A DNA stretch of 64,000 bases from Fulvia fulva (lineage: Eukaryota; Ascomycota; Dothideomycetes; Mycosphaerellales; Mycosphaerellaceae). The stretch is from NCBI RefSeq assembly GCF_020509005.1, contig NC_063017.1, positions 310,001-374,000 of the forward strand, in the 5' to 3' direction. Made by a program: the position numbers and the translations under genes. Every line of letters begins with the position of its first letter. Position 1 is the stretch's first letter. Under the pieces are notes generated by a model. It ran no database searches. It saw only the letters and a list, made by a program, of their open reading frames with translations, and was not told where the DNA came from. Below, one piece after another: positions 1-10,108 of the stretch.

Positions 1-204
1 CAGCGCGAGCACAAGGACATTGTTCGCGACTTGTGCTGCTACGAAGTCGGCCGAGATGTCGAATCGCATCTGTACTTTCTGCACGTCGAAGATGGGGAGC
101 GCCACATGGTCGTGGGCTCCGGCGGCATAGCCGCTTGTTGCATCCAGAGCCATGTGTTATCGGCTCATTGTCGTTGCCTGGAAGGAGGTCGTCATGTCGC
201 ATAG
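1..204 (+). CDS. Possible 3' end of a gene entering from upstream
   Basis: Frame 1 is open from the first base of the window to a TAG at 202-204 (67 codons). The translation has a mixed, non-repetitive composition with several Cys and His residues and an acidic/aromatic stretch (for example YFLHVEDGE). No start codon is needed inside the window, so it could be the last exon of a gene lying to the left. I do not recognise the family. The opposite strand also has short open frames, so this is a weak call that rests only on openness and composition. Confidence 0.22.
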   Translation, partial: QREHKDIVRDLCCYEVGRDVESHLYFLHVEDGERHMVVGSGGIAACCIQSHVLSAHCRCLEGGRHVA

Positions 205-414
205 AAACAATGTCGGTGCCTTGATCCTAAGGTGTCGATGAAGCTTGCGCTTGGGCCACATCGATGAGACCGACGCGACTTCCACTTTCACGGCTGCTTG
301 GCCCCAGCACTTCCAGAATGGCAACGACCCATCTTTACCGACACGAAAGCTGCGGCAGTGCTCATGATAGCGTGTGCACAGGTCTGTCGCCGCCTCACTG
401 AGACGGCATGAGTC
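205..414. other. Short gap with no clear gene
   Basis: A short frame-2 open stretch (about 242-370) gives a protein-like sequence around TFTAAWPQHFQNGND, but it has no start and no clear splice connection to the next gene. It could be a lost 5' exon of the gene at 415-2890. Otherwise I see nothing here. Confidence 0.2.
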
Positions 415-2890
415 ATGTCCCGAACCATGGGCCATGCCCAAGACCGCCGAATAGCTGCTCGATACATTTCACTCCAGGCGGGTGACTCATTCGGCGTACG
501 TCTTACCCTCGACGAGGACTTGACTCTCACTGACGGCGACGATGTATTCGTCACTATCTCCATCGGCTATGAGCACCATAGCAAGACTCAGACGTGGCGC
601 ATCAATGGAACTGCAGGAGAGATGTTGAAAGGGAAGACGAACACCCTCATTACTCACCAGTACTTCGCCAATGACGGGCCCAAATGCGGTCGTCCTCTAC
701 ACGTCCCTCCGCCACCTGTTTGTAAGTATACTTGGCTGGTTCAATGGCGGCAGTCTCACTGACGAGGACACAGCTAGAGCAACTACCTCCGCTGCCACCT
801 GGCATTTTGGCGTTCATCCACGGGCGCAGCCCGGCTCTATTGCTGTGTTCATAGAGTTCGGCCAGATAGCCGAGCACCTCTTTGAGGACGAGACTAGAGA
901 ACCGAGTCAGCCACCCGTCACATATCGGTAAGAACAACTAAAGGAGTCTTCGGACATATCTGACAGCCAATTTAGGAAGAAGAACAAACCAAAGCGGGTA
1001 GCTGTCGTCCACCCTGCTTGCATTATACCCAGCGATAACCGTGTAGTCTTTGACTTTCGGAATATCATTTCGATAAGTGTGGATCGCTCGAAGTACAATC
1101 CTGCTCCTGCTATTCACAACAAACTTCCAGCGGACAAAGACAATAAAATTGACTCCCGTGCAACGGACCAAGAAGGCGACGGACGAAGCACCAGACCCAA
1201 GGAGTTAGAAGATCATAAGGACCCGGGGGCTGCAATGCCTGTAGTCGACCTAGAGAGAGGAGCAATTGAGCCCCAGCACATCTCGACTTCTTTATTTGAA
1301 GACACATACGGGACCAAAGACCTCACTCAGTCCACCGTCACTTCGGGTGAGACCTGCAAGACCGACAAGGCAGATCCGTTACCCTTGCTTGCTGGCGCAG
1401 AGGCTTCTGAAGTGTCCTCGGCTACTATCAACGACAGCCAGAGCTCGGCCATGAAAAACTCCGTCTTCAATAGTGCCGTCACGACTGAACTCACCCCCCT
1501 TCGTTGCCGGACAAAATTCCTGTGCTAGCCGATGGAGTATCACCGAGCAGGACCCATCACGCCATTGATGGTGAAGCTCAGGTTTTGCTAGATGATCACA
1601 TGGACGCGTCTTCTACGCCCTACATAACAAAGGCCGACGGCGAATCCGTTCCGCGGCGGCCCGTCTGGTCACGCAAGGGGTGAACCGGGCATAGCTACAG
1701 CGAAGCAGATGAAAAACGTATCCAACGCTACAGGTAGGCCCGCACGTGTCAGCGAGGCCGGACCTATCCTTGAACAAGCCAAGAGATTACTGTATCTGTC
1801 TGGAGACGAAGATCAGCGTGCACCTCGAGACCTGAGACCCATGATCACCGCTATAAACGGCAGCTCACAACCACGACGAACAGCGCAAGAACCTGTCGCT
1901 GACCTAAGGAGGAGATACAGTCAGGCTATTGGTGATGCCAACTCGCTTGCACGAGAGGAGGATATCAAGCGAGCTGACAGGATATATGAAGATGGAGAAG
2001 ATGGAGAAGATGGAGTAGGCTGGTCAGGCGATGAAGAGGACGACCACGACAACTACGAAGATCACAACGCAGATGGATCAAGTGTCGATAATATCTCTTC
2101 AATTTCAGGGTCGCCAAGTTCTTCAACCAGGAGCAAGACTATACGGCAGTCGACCATGCAGCGATTCAGAAACCCAAGTAGCGCTTCGGGGCTACCGTCT
2201 CCTCGTGCCACCTCCAGGTCAGCCGATGAGATTTACGACAACATCACGGTCAGTCCCACTCCTCGGAGGGTAAAAGGTGCTGGTTCGTCGGCGCAGCATG
2301 CCAGACGTAGCCCGAGTCCCGCAAAGAGGAAAAGATCCACATCTTCAATGTCGCCTAAATCGAGCACTGGAGCCCAGAAGACACGTACAGTGGCTAAGAA
2401 GCCGCGTTACTCGGAGAAAGCGTCATTTTCCGACTCTCCGCTCCAGCAGCACAGGAAAGACAGCGTCATGCATATCGGAGAAGAATCCACACAACATGAA
2501 GACACTCTAGACCCAGATCACAAGAGAGGACTCAACCTAGAGCAGACACCATTGCTCAGCCAGGGCAATGTCGAAGTCAAGCCTGACCATACCGAAACGG
2601 CTCCAGCGAGCGAGCATAACCTCGCACAGGACTCGGGCCAAGGGTGTACGGTACAGACCGAAAGTCGTGAGCAGGTGTCCAGTTCAGCGCCGAGGGAGCA
2701 GTCGCAAGATGTCTCAGTTACATGTATGACAGATACCACAGCCCCAGGCGGTAATGCTAGGAAGATAGCGATTCTACTGCTTGATCTAGATGAGAATCGT
2801 GTCAAGAAGCAGCATTCAATGGCGTCCTTCGATATGACAGACGTCAAGATCAGAAGACAACTGACCTTACTTGGTCACAAATTTGACTGA
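415..2890 (+). CDS. Hypothetical low-complexity protein, multi-exon, with two apparent frame breaks
   Basis: Two introns are clear. One is 722-773 (GTAAGT..ACACAG, branch CTGAC). The other is 928-975 (GTAAGA..TTTAG). They join frames into one reading frame from ATG 415 to about 1500. Coding then continues in frame 1 (about 1504-1680) and returns to frame 2 for the long open frame 1709-2890. The first shift lies near a run of six C at 1494-1499. These are either a pair of compensating indels, sequence errors or an unrecognised intron. The first about 170 residues look like a small beta-rich domain (ARYISLQAGDSF, then VFVTISIGY); the layout reminds me of fungal DUF7918 proteins, but I am unsure. 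The rest is disordered, Ser-rich and acidic, with (EDG)n near 1990-2010 and a basic nuclear-localisation-like stretch (SPAKRKRS) near 2310-2330. A nuclear protein is plausible; no function is claimed. The true start may lie upstream. Confidence 0.45.
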
Positions 2891-3146
2891 CCACGAATCA
2901 GTCGAGCTCCCTGAAGAGCAGGGCCTTCACGCGTTGAAGGCGATTGTACGACGGAAAAATTGCACTGAAGCAAGTGACAGCATGTCTAAAGGATACTTGT
3001 ATGCTCGGACATAGCCATTTAAACGAGGCTATCTTGAGCACGAGGGCATGTCACCTAGACAAGCATGTTCACTAGGTAGCAAGATCCCACAGACCCCGTG
3101 TAGCAATAATCATCTCGTCATTCCAATCATAACTCATGCCCTCATG

Positions 3147-4623
3147 CTATCGATACTCCACAGACGGGAAGAACCTCGACCCGCCGAAGCCCTTAGCCAC
3201 CACGCTCTGTACATCCACATTACTTCTGTTCGCCCACAGCTTCAGCAAGATAAACCTTCCAGATACTGGCGGATCGAACTTGATGGCGACTTTGTACTTC
3301 CCGCGCTTGATGTGGAAGCGAGCGCGTGTCACGTTCGGATCGCGGAGGCCGTCGTTGTAGTAGTCTAGCCCGTCAGCGTTTTCAGTCGGATGGTAGTAGG
3401 ATGATGATTGAGGAGTTCCTGAGTAGGGATATCGGCCATTTCGTTCTCGGTCGTCAGGTGTTTCGTCTCTTTGTGGTGAGTCTGCCATGCGTGATCGTGC
3501 CATCATGGCATCGAGGTGACGAAGCCGCCATTCGCCGTCTCGTTCGCCATCTGCTTCACGATTTCGTTGACGTTCACGATCTTCGAAGTAGGCGTTTGTA
3601 CGGTCGACTTCTTGTCGTTCACGCTCGAATGCATCATCGAAGCGGCGTCGCATGTTTCGTAGACGTTGTAGTCGGAAGTCAAGAACTTCTTGTGATGAAC
3701 TTTCTTCTGGTCCAGCTTCGTCATCAGAGAGTATTGTCACTGGCAGGCCATCATCTGCAGACACAATGACATCTGCCATCTCACTAGAAGAAGGTATCTC
3801 GCAGTGTGCTTCAGGGTCTTGCCTGCCGAAGCCGAAGTCATCGCCATAATAAGGTTCGTCTGAGGTATCATGAAGAGCATCAGCACGATTTGCATATTCT
3901 TGCTGATCACGTTGGCGAGCGTCAAATGCAGTGCTGACTTCCGGATCTCTTAGGGCGTCGGAGAGAGTGATTTGCTCGGATGATGGCCGAAAGCTTCTCC
4001 GCTGTCGGTAAGGAGGGGAATGTACTCCGTGTAACCTGGCGTGATGTGGTGGATCCATGTACTTGGAGAGATCGTTGAGTGTCATTGCAACATATACGAG
4101 TCCTTCTCGAACTCTGCGAATTGTTAGTCGTAGCACATCATACAGGTAGCAATGGAGAGGTGTACGGTGCAGTGAAGCCATGCTCAGGACCAACAATGTG
4201 TAGCTTCTCCAAGCAGAATGGTGTGTCATCCGCGTGCCGTAGCACAATACCACTACTTGGCCTGTCGGAGCAGTACACGCTCTTATCGTGTCGAAGCAAG
4301 TTGTCAGGGCCAAGGGAGGTACTGGGGTGGCGTGGATCTCTATGCTCGCCGCCATCACAGCTTATGACTTGCAGCTTGAGCTTGCCAGGCTCTACCTGTC
4401 CATAATGACCATACTTGACGGGCTGCTGGATACCACCAGCAGGATCGGAGTCCAGCTTTCTCCGCTTGGGTCTCCGTCTTCTGGTGTCCTCGCTGCTGCC
4501 AGTATCTCTTGACTCTGTTGCTGGTGATCGCTGCCGCCGTCTTTGCAACGGGCCCAAGAAACCTCGCCTTGCTGACTGGGGGCTACTCGTGGCACCCATC
4601 TCGGCTAAGTCGTTGGCAGCCAT
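3147..4623 (-). CDS. Conserved fungal protein, probable galactose-binding-like beta-sandwich split by a disordered insert
   Basis: Two exons on the minus strand, 4623-4166 and 4113-3147. The intron 4165-4114 is 52 bp (GTACAC..TTCGCAG, branch GACTAAC). Splicing keeps frame and gives 474 residues. The N-terminus is basic (RRRRPKRRK). A conserved block follows: YGHYGQVEPGKLKLQVISCDGG, VYCSDRPSSGIVLRH, then PFCLEKLHIVGP and REGLVYVAMT. A long acidic, Gln/Arg/Asp-rich disordered segment follows. The C-terminus closes with KYKVAIKFDPPVSGRFILLKLW and NVDVQSVVAKGF. Strand-like blocks at both ends, with a closing repertoire similar to APC10/DOC-type discoidin folds, suggest one beta-sandwich interrupted by the insert. 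That fold assignment is inference. I recognise the N- and C-terminal blocks as conserved among ascomycetes, but know no assigned function. The start at 4623 is the first Met of the open frame. Confidence 0.82.
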
Positions 4624-5174
4624 ATCAGCGGTGGCTCGCAGGGCGTTGTGCAGACGATTGCGGCGTGTTCGTGGGGTCGATGTCGATGTAGGAGACTCGG
4701 AGGCAGGAGGGTAGTCGTGTTGGCCAGACTGTTGACCACTCAGTCAGCTGACCTGTACTCGTGCACAAGCGTGATCGTGGACGTGGCATGGCACGCACTC
4801 GTATGGATGACAGCCGCCGAGGGTCTGGCATCCTATCACCTATGCAGCCGCTGCAAAGCCAGTGGCCGCTTTCGGCGGCTGATTGTGAATGAGTGAGTTG
4901 GAGAGAATGAGAGCCAAACTGCCAGTGAATCACTGCTACACCGTCTGGTCATCAATGTACAGTACGAGGGGCTGGTGGTAGTGCGTACAGACAGCAGTTC
5001 ACACAGGTGGAGCACCGCCGCCTAATGACGGATCAGGGACAAGGGTGGGCGGATCGCTCGCGCGACGAGCCGAGGCTTAGCGCGGGTATGTGCACAGTAC
5101 AGACTGCACAGTATCAAAGACTCCTTCCTCAAGGTTTCTCCATCTCACTACATGTACATACAGTCGCGTGTTCG
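4624..5174. other. Intergenic region, no gene seen
   Basis: This 551-bp stretch holds the presumed promoter and 5' UTR of the minus-strand gene that starts at 4623. Open frames on both strands are short, Arg/Ser-rich and overlap one another, as expected by chance in GC-rich DNA. I see no RNA gene or repeat. Confidence 0.4.
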
Positions 5175-5660
5175 CTACCTACGCTTTCCCTTTCCCTGAC
5201 GCCTGCGCCCGCGCTTACCTCCTCTTCTCTCGCCACTCTCTTCACGTTCCTGAGGCACCCCAATAAAGTCGTGAACACCGTCATATCGCCTTGGCCGAGG
5301 GTCGTACGTTACAGTCTGTACATCTTCATCCGACACCTGCCTTCGTATTCCGACGGCTTGATCGAAATCATCGTCGATAGAAGACCGATCTTCGCTGCGA
5401 TTCCTATCCGATTGCCTATCTCCAGGATCTTGTTTACCCTCCTCAGAATCACCATGAAATACATAGACCACTTGCTGATGGTGGTCCGCTGGAAGCCTTG
5501 TGACCCAGTGCTTTGGACCGCGATTGTCCTTCGTCAGATCTCTGAAGCGATCGTAGACGGACGGTTGCACGCTATGGTCTTGTGCTTGTGGATCGTCCCA
5601 GCGGTCATTCAGGAGGGAAACCAACACACAGCTGTGCTTCAAGCGGGATCTCCTTGGCAA
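5175..5660 (-). CDS. Hypothetical hydrophilic protein, exon structure uncertain
   Basis: An open frame on the minus strand encodes a charged, Asp/Arg-rich protein. It runs from an acidic middle (SIDDDFDQAVG, SDEDVQTV) to a very basic tail (GGKRGRRRQGKGKRR). Upstream minus-strand frames at 5605-5799 and 5639-5926 overlap its beginning; the first starts with a hydrophobic stretch (LLFCIGICFHLVFLYI) that could be a membrane segment or signal. An AG at 5661-5662 (CTTACAG on the minus strand) could be a 3' splice site joining such an upstream exon, but the donor is ambiguous and no good branch site is seen. The composition favours this strand over the plus-strand frame across the same DNA. Family unknown. 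Confidence 0.35.
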   Translation of the reverse strand: MPRRSRLKHSCVLVSLLNDRWDDPQAQDHSVQPSVYDRFRDLTKDNRGPKHWVTRLPADHHQQVVYVFHGDSEEGKQDPGDRQSDRNRSEDRSSIDDDFDQAVGIRRQVSDEDVQTVTYDPRPRRYDGVHDFIGVPQEREESGERRGGKRGRRRQGKGKRR

Positions 5661-6092
5661 CTGTAAGTATGTCTATCACTTGAAGAACAGCGTTCAATAC
5701 GGACCGATGACGAGCAATGCTCTGGTGTACAATGTACAGAAAAACCAAATGGAAGCAGATCCCGATGCAAAAGAGCAAGGTGGCTATGCTTTCCGACATG
5801 ATGGTTGGTTTGTACGATTTCCGGTTTCACCTGGAATCGACTGGAGTGGTACAAGAAGATATACCCCTCGGCGATCGCTCGTGCTTCATTCATCACTGCA
5901 TCATCTTGCCGCGATGTTGTTTGCAAGAGATGCTCTAGATCGTATCGAAGAGATCTGAGAACCCAGTCGAAGACACGATGTGGCCTTGTTAGATCTTGAG
6001 GCTTTCCTCGTGAGTGCGCCCTTCACCACTCAGGGGCGACTGTAAGCATGGTTCTACCTCCATATGTCAACTCACGCGGCGTGAACATCGAC
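5661..6092. other. Intergenic or 5' exon region of the minus-strand hypothetical gene
   Basis: This stretch may hold upstream exons of the gene at 5175-5660, including a short frame that codes a hydrophobic segment at about 5740-5790. Nothing else can be supported. Confidence 0.25.
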
Positions 6093-6244
6093 GGTCCCGT
6101 GGCGCAATGGCTAGCGCGTGTGCCACATATGAGGGCTGTAGATCTGACTGGCGCAAGCTTGGGAGGTCTGCCTGAGGTCCGTTCATAGCACTCCAGCTTG
6201 CTGGTTGTGTGCAGGAGATCTGCGTTCAATTCGCAGCGGGACCA
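6093..6244 (+). tRNA. tRNA-Trp-like element, copy 1, with a long insert in the anticodon region
   Basis: The 5' end (GGTCCCGTGGCGCAATGG) has an acceptor strand, a D-arm with the pairing GCGC..GCGC, and an A-box-like core. The 3' end has a T-arm (CTGCG, loop TTCAATT, CGCAG) and CGGGACC that pairs with GGTCCCG, followed by A. The ends match the pattern I know for eukaryotic tRNA-Trp. The part between the D-arm and T-arm is about 110 nt. It contains CTCCA, the anticodon-loop sequence of tRNA-Trp, followed by a small CCAG/CTGG hairpin. I could not form a normal five-pair anticodon stem from the flanking exonic positions. It is either a pre-tRNA with unusual inserts, a tRNA-derived element (SINE-like) or a pseudogene. 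Confidence 0.4.
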
Positions 6245-6402
6245 GTTACCCTATCTTTTTGCCTTCAAGGAGGGCATTAGGCTGACGTTCATAGTACGGT
6301 CTGCTGTCAACCAGGAACATAACCGTAAAAGCTTATTGCCTTCGTCAGAGTGTCGTCAATTCTTCTGTAATATGTCAGTACATTATAGCAGCCTCTAGTC
6401 AT

Positions 6403-6571
6403 GGTCCCGTGGCGCAATGGTCAGCGCGTCTACCACATGTGAGGGCTGCTTGTTGTGTGGATGTTGGGACGATTGTTCTTCATCACCCCGAAAGATTTTC
6501 GGCCCGTTCATAACACTCCAGGCTTTTCTGGTTGTGCGCGGAAGATCTGTGTTCGATTCACAGCGGGATCA
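6403..6571 (+). tRNA. tRNA-Trp-like element, copy 2, diverged repeat of 6093-6244
   Basis: It shares its first 18 bases with copy 1, and the blocks GAGGGCTG, CCGTTCATA, CACTCCAG, CTGGTTGTG and AGATCTG. The T-arm is canonical (CTGTG, TTCGATT, CACAG) and CGGGATC closes the acceptor stem with one G-T pair. The insert is 17 nt longer than in copy 1. The conserved CCAG..CTGG hairpin has a different loop (CTTG in copy 1, GCTTTT here), so the pairing is kept while the loop varies. This argues for past or present RNA function, but a normal anticodon stem is not visible. Confidence 0.42.
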
Positions 6572-6634
6572 ATGCATGTTCTTTTGCACCTGATAGGTGT
6601 CATCGAGACACAGGGTCGACGATGTTGTATCTGC

Positions 6635-8055
6635 CTATTTGGCTGCCAGACCACTCTTGGTACCCACGATGCTGACCACGTCCTCATCCGCTACCAAATG
6701 TGACAGACCGACTCTCTGCGGCACATGTCGCGCGCTGGCTCCCCACACCAACGCATACTTGAAGCTTTCCTTGATCGTCCTGTGGATGGCGTCACATACA
6801 TCCTCGATGGTGCTGTTGTTACGGACAATCAATGCTTCGGAGAAGTCCGGATCGATACCTTTCCGCTTGGTGTAGACGCGGATGAGTCGGAGCTCTTCCC
6901 AACATCGATCGACCACATCCGTGATGCCGAGATCCAGCTCACAGCTCATGATTTCGGTATTTGGTTCGCGTGCGAGCTTGTTTAGATGCTCGAGACCAAT
7001 TGCGTCGACTTTGTTGTAGACGTAGAGGCACTTGATGTATGTTCGGTGGTCCTTCATAATCACGTCGATGAACTGGTCAACGGTAGCTATCGCGTGTCAG
7101 CTTAGTCTATAGGTGCCTCTTGCAAACAGTTTACCGTTCTCATCCCGTACGAGGACGTCTGCGTTGAGGATCTTGTAGTCCTTGAGGATCGTGTAGAGCA
7201 GCTTCTCGTCCAGGTTCTTCGACGGCGTAGCGAATGTGACCTTCACGCCACCTGCTTTCTTCGGCTTGAGAGTGATATTTGGAGGTTCCTCGTTGAGCCG
7301 TATGCCTACAGCGTTCAGTTCGGCCTCAAGTAGTGCTCTCTGCTCAGCTCGCTTTGTGGCGTCCAGTACCATGAGGATCATGTCGCTGGTCTGAGTACGA
7401 GTTAGCCAAATCACCCTCAATTGAGCTAGGTTTGATTACCTTTGCCGCCGAAATAACCTGCCGTCCTCTACCTTTGCCTTCTGAAGCACCTTCGATGATA
7501 CCAGGAAGATCCAGAACTTGGATCTCGGCGCCGCCATACTCTAGCACACCCGGGATCGCCGTGAGGGTTGTGAAAGAGTATGCAGCCACCTCGGACTTCG
7601 TCTTCGTGACTTTCGACAGGAATGTAGATTTTCCGACTGATGGGAAGCCGACCAGAGCTATTCGAGCATCACCAGACTTCGAGACATCGAAACCAGCGCC
7701 ACCTCCGCCAGCAGCTGTTGTGGGCTCGAGAAGTTGGGCACGTAGTCGGGCAAGCTTTCTGCAGGGATTCAGATCGAATAGATGGCACAGTATTTTGCGG
7801 CTTACCTACCCCTTCAGCAATCCTAAATGGTAGTCTGAAAATGCTTAGCAAGTTCCGCGGCTCCACAAATAGGCAACATACTGGTGGCCTTGTTTTCTTC
7901 AAGCAGTTAGCGATTTGTAGGCTCATCAAGGTGAAGCGTATGTACTTTGCGTCCTGCTCATCTCATCTTCGATCCTGAGGTTCCATTAGCCGTTGACCAC
8001 ATTTGGAAAGGCGGAGAACTTCTTACTCCTTGATCTTGTCCGTGATGTTGACCAT
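6635..8055 (-). CDS. rbg2: DRG2/Rbg2-type developmentally regulated GTP-binding protein
   Basis: Seven exons on the minus strand: 8055-8027, 7974-7946, 7896-7882, 7834-7810, 7758-7440, 7390-7135 and 7086-6635. All introns are GT..AG and 47-52 nt. Together they give 374 residues, close to the usual about 365. The N-terminal helical hairpin ([14 protein letters not shown]) is followed by a G domain: G1 GFPSVGKST at 70-78, FTTLT at 95-99, G3 DLPG at 116-119, GKGRGRQVI, and G4 NKVD at 249-252. A C-terminal TGS domain lies at about 293-368 ([17 protein letters not shown]). The LDATK and KPKKAGG signatures match DRG2 rather than DRG1. Family knowledge: it acts in the cytoplasm on translating ribosomes with an RWD partner (yeast Gir2). 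The start at 8055 gives the conserved MVNIT-type N-terminus and follows a pyrimidine-rich leader. Confidence 0.97.
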
Positions 8056-8458
8056 CTTGACGAGTCGTGCTCACTAGAGAGCGAGTCTGAGAGGTAAAAG
8101 GAGAGCGCCCTCGAGGAGGACTGATTGAAAGAAGAACAAAAGCTGATGGGTGTGTTTGGCCCTCGAGCGCCGACTGCTGTTCGAGAAAGAGTCGCCCAAG
8201 CTTCATCGCTTGTTCGGCTGGAGGGACCGGTCCGCTGCAAGGACAAGGATCCCAGATCGCGTACTGACATCACCATGCAGTCGACATCAAAATAACGTCT
8301 GGTGTCCAGCGATGAAGGCGTGAAAATTGTGGCGACCATATCTGTGTTCACAGCCCTATAGACTTACACTCAGAACCAGAGAGACCATCATGCTTCTTGC
8401 TATAACTAACACCCCTGTCGTCCTCGCCACAAGACCATAACATCCATCCAACGACAGA
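8056..8458. promoter_or_regulatory. Divergent promoter region between rbg2 and the MBOAT gene
   Basis: Both flanking genes start outward from these 403 bp, so both promoters should lie here. Just upstream of the rbg2 ATG the minus strand is pyrimidine-rich (about 8060-8100), which is typical of fungal housekeeping leaders. No TATA box, known operator or additional gene is evident. Confidence 0.5.
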
Positions 8459-10108
8459 ATGGTCCTCCCTCCTGGGCTGAAGACAGCCAAAGAGGTCAGA
8501 TTCTACTACGAACAGATAGTATATCCGCCTCTGATTTCTTCGGGCAACTACCGACCCTTCGTCTACCCATGGGCGATAGCAGGCTTCCTCGTGGTTCTGG
8601 CCTATCTCCTGGTTGACCACAGGAAGTCACCCACCCTGCAGTCGCTACGCTTCCCGCTGTTCGGTCTTTTGTGCGCCTTCTCGGCTTGGTGCGTGATCAA
8701 TAATCGAGGACGAAGCTCAGCAGCAGCATACGGAGTCGGGCTTCTGTCAGGATGGGGCACCTTATTCACTGCATCGATCATGTTCTTCAACGACTGCCAG
8801 ACAGACTTCAAGCGGATCGAGCGTGCAGATGCTGCAGCACTTGCAAAATTGAACGCTACGCGGCATAAAAGCATATCCGTGAACGGATCACTCTCGAACG
8901 GGACAATTGCAACAGCAGTTAGTGGACCAACGCAGCACGACTTGGATGATGCAGACCAATTGGCGACTCAGTATGCTTCGCATCGCAGAGGTCCTCTCTT
9001 CTGGCAGTCGTATCCTGTGCAATCGTTTTCTGAGCGCTTGGACTGGATGCTCGACTGCTTCAGCAACTTTCGAGGTGTAGGCTGGAACTTTCAGACATAT
9101 GGAGTTCCATCGCCTCCACTCTGGGTTGAGGCGGAGCTGAGGAATACTGCCTCGAAGAAGGAAACTATTGCCCGGACGAGCACTATGACTGTGAGCAAGA
9201 CTGGCATTCGTCGGTATACTGATCGCAATGCGTTGCTCAAGGATGTTCTCATTCGCCTCGCACTCGGCTTCTTTGCTCTGGATCTGGTCAAGACATTGAT
9301 GCATCACGATGCGTACTTTTGGGGCTATATGGATGCTGCTCCTCCCACTTGGCTGCCGGCCTACGTGCAAAGTTCTTATATCCTTGTCAAATCCTACCGA
9401 CTTCTGTTGTCACTTGCTGGCATTTGGGTCGCGCTTCTGGAGATCTTCAGGCTTGGTCCACTTTTCTTTTGTGGTATACTTGGCCCAAAGGTACTCGGCA
9501 TACGAGGCGAGCCGTGGATGAGCCCCATGGACTTCTACGGGAACTTCAATGCAGTGCTTGACAATGGCATAGCAGGTTGGTGGGGAACGTGGTGGCATCA
9601 GATCTTCCGCTTCGGGTTCGAAGCACCAACAACATCACTTCTCAAGCTGCTCGGGGTGGACAAGAAGTCGCAAGCAGGGAAGCTCATGTCTATGTTCACG
9701 GCATTCGTGCTGTCCGGTGGTCTCCATGCTTGTGGAAGCCATACACAACTTGGTGACACCCGGCCGTTCCTGGGCCCCTTCCGCTTCTTCTTGCTACAGC
9801 CTTTTGGTATCTTAGCGCAGACCGCCACGTCTGGCTTGCTCAAGAAAGCTGGCATTGCGGATAAGGTACCGAAGTCTTTGCGGCGACTCGGCAACTTCCT
9901 GGCCGTGTTCGCCTGGATGTACTTCACTGCACCTCTGCTGGTCGATGATTTCGCCAAGGGTGGCGTCTGGCTGTTTGAGCCTCTCGCAATCAGTCCACTG
10001 CGTGTATTAGGATATGGTGCGAAAGACGACAACGGCTGGGACCTGTGGTATGGTCTGGTCTTCTGGCGAAAGGGTAAGCATTGGTGGGATACAGGGTTGG
10101 CATTCTAG
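8459..10108 (+). CDS. Wax-synthase-like membrane-bound O-acyltransferase (MBOAT superfamily)
   Basis: A single uninterrupted frame of 549 residues. Several hydrophobic helices are visible: about 37-54 (YPWAIAGFLVVLAYLL), about 66-80, about 90-110, 265-280, 305-335, 400-420 and 440-455. In the C-terminal half WWGTWWHQIFR (H380) and FVLSGGLHACG (H423) match the wax synthase/Tri7-type domain, where the second His is the expected catalytic residue in a membrane helix. Known members move acyl or acetyl groups from CoA to alcohols of lipids or secondary metabolites; the substrate here cannot be told from sequence. Residues about 140-160 form a Ser/Asn-rich loop. No biosynthetic partners lie nearby, so a role in lipid metabolism is as likely as one in a toxin or pigment pathway. 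The start codon is the first Met. Confidence 0.9.
   Translation: MVLPPGLKTAKEVRFYYEQIVYPPLISSGNYRPFVYPWAIAGFLVVLAYLLVDHRKSPTLQSLRFPLFGLLCAFSAWCVINNRGRSSAAAYGVGLLSGWGTLFTASIMFFNDCQTDFKRIERADAAALAKLNATRHKSISVNGSLSNGTIATAVSGPTQHDLDDADQLATQYASHRRGPLFWQSYPVQSFSERLDWMLDCFSNFRGVGWNFQTYGVPSPPLWVEAELRNTASKKETIARTSTMTVSKTGIRRYTDRNALLKDVLIRLALGFFALDLVKTLMHHDAYFWGYMDAAPPTWLPAYVQSSYILVKSYRLLLSLAGIWVALLEIFRLGPLFFCGILGPKVLGIRGEPWMSPMDFYGNFNAVLDNGIAGWWGTWWHQIFRFGFEAPTTSLLKLLGVDKKSQAGKLMSMFTAFVLSGGLHACGSHTQLGDTRPFLGPFRFFLLQPFGILAQTATSGLLKKAGIADKVPKSLRRLGNFLAVFAWMYFTAPLLVDDFAKGGVWLFEPLAISPLRVLGYGAKDDNGWDLWYGLVFWRKGKHWWDTGLAF

Noticed and set aside
5007..5666. 219-residue plus-strand open frame
   Set aside because: It mirrors the charged minus-strand frame at 5175-5660. 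Its Ile/Leu/Arg pattern is what the complement of an Asp/Arg-rich coding strand gives, and no motif is present.
9598..10032. 144-residue minus-strand frame inside the MBOAT gene
   Set aside because: Antisense shadow of a strongly supported coding region.
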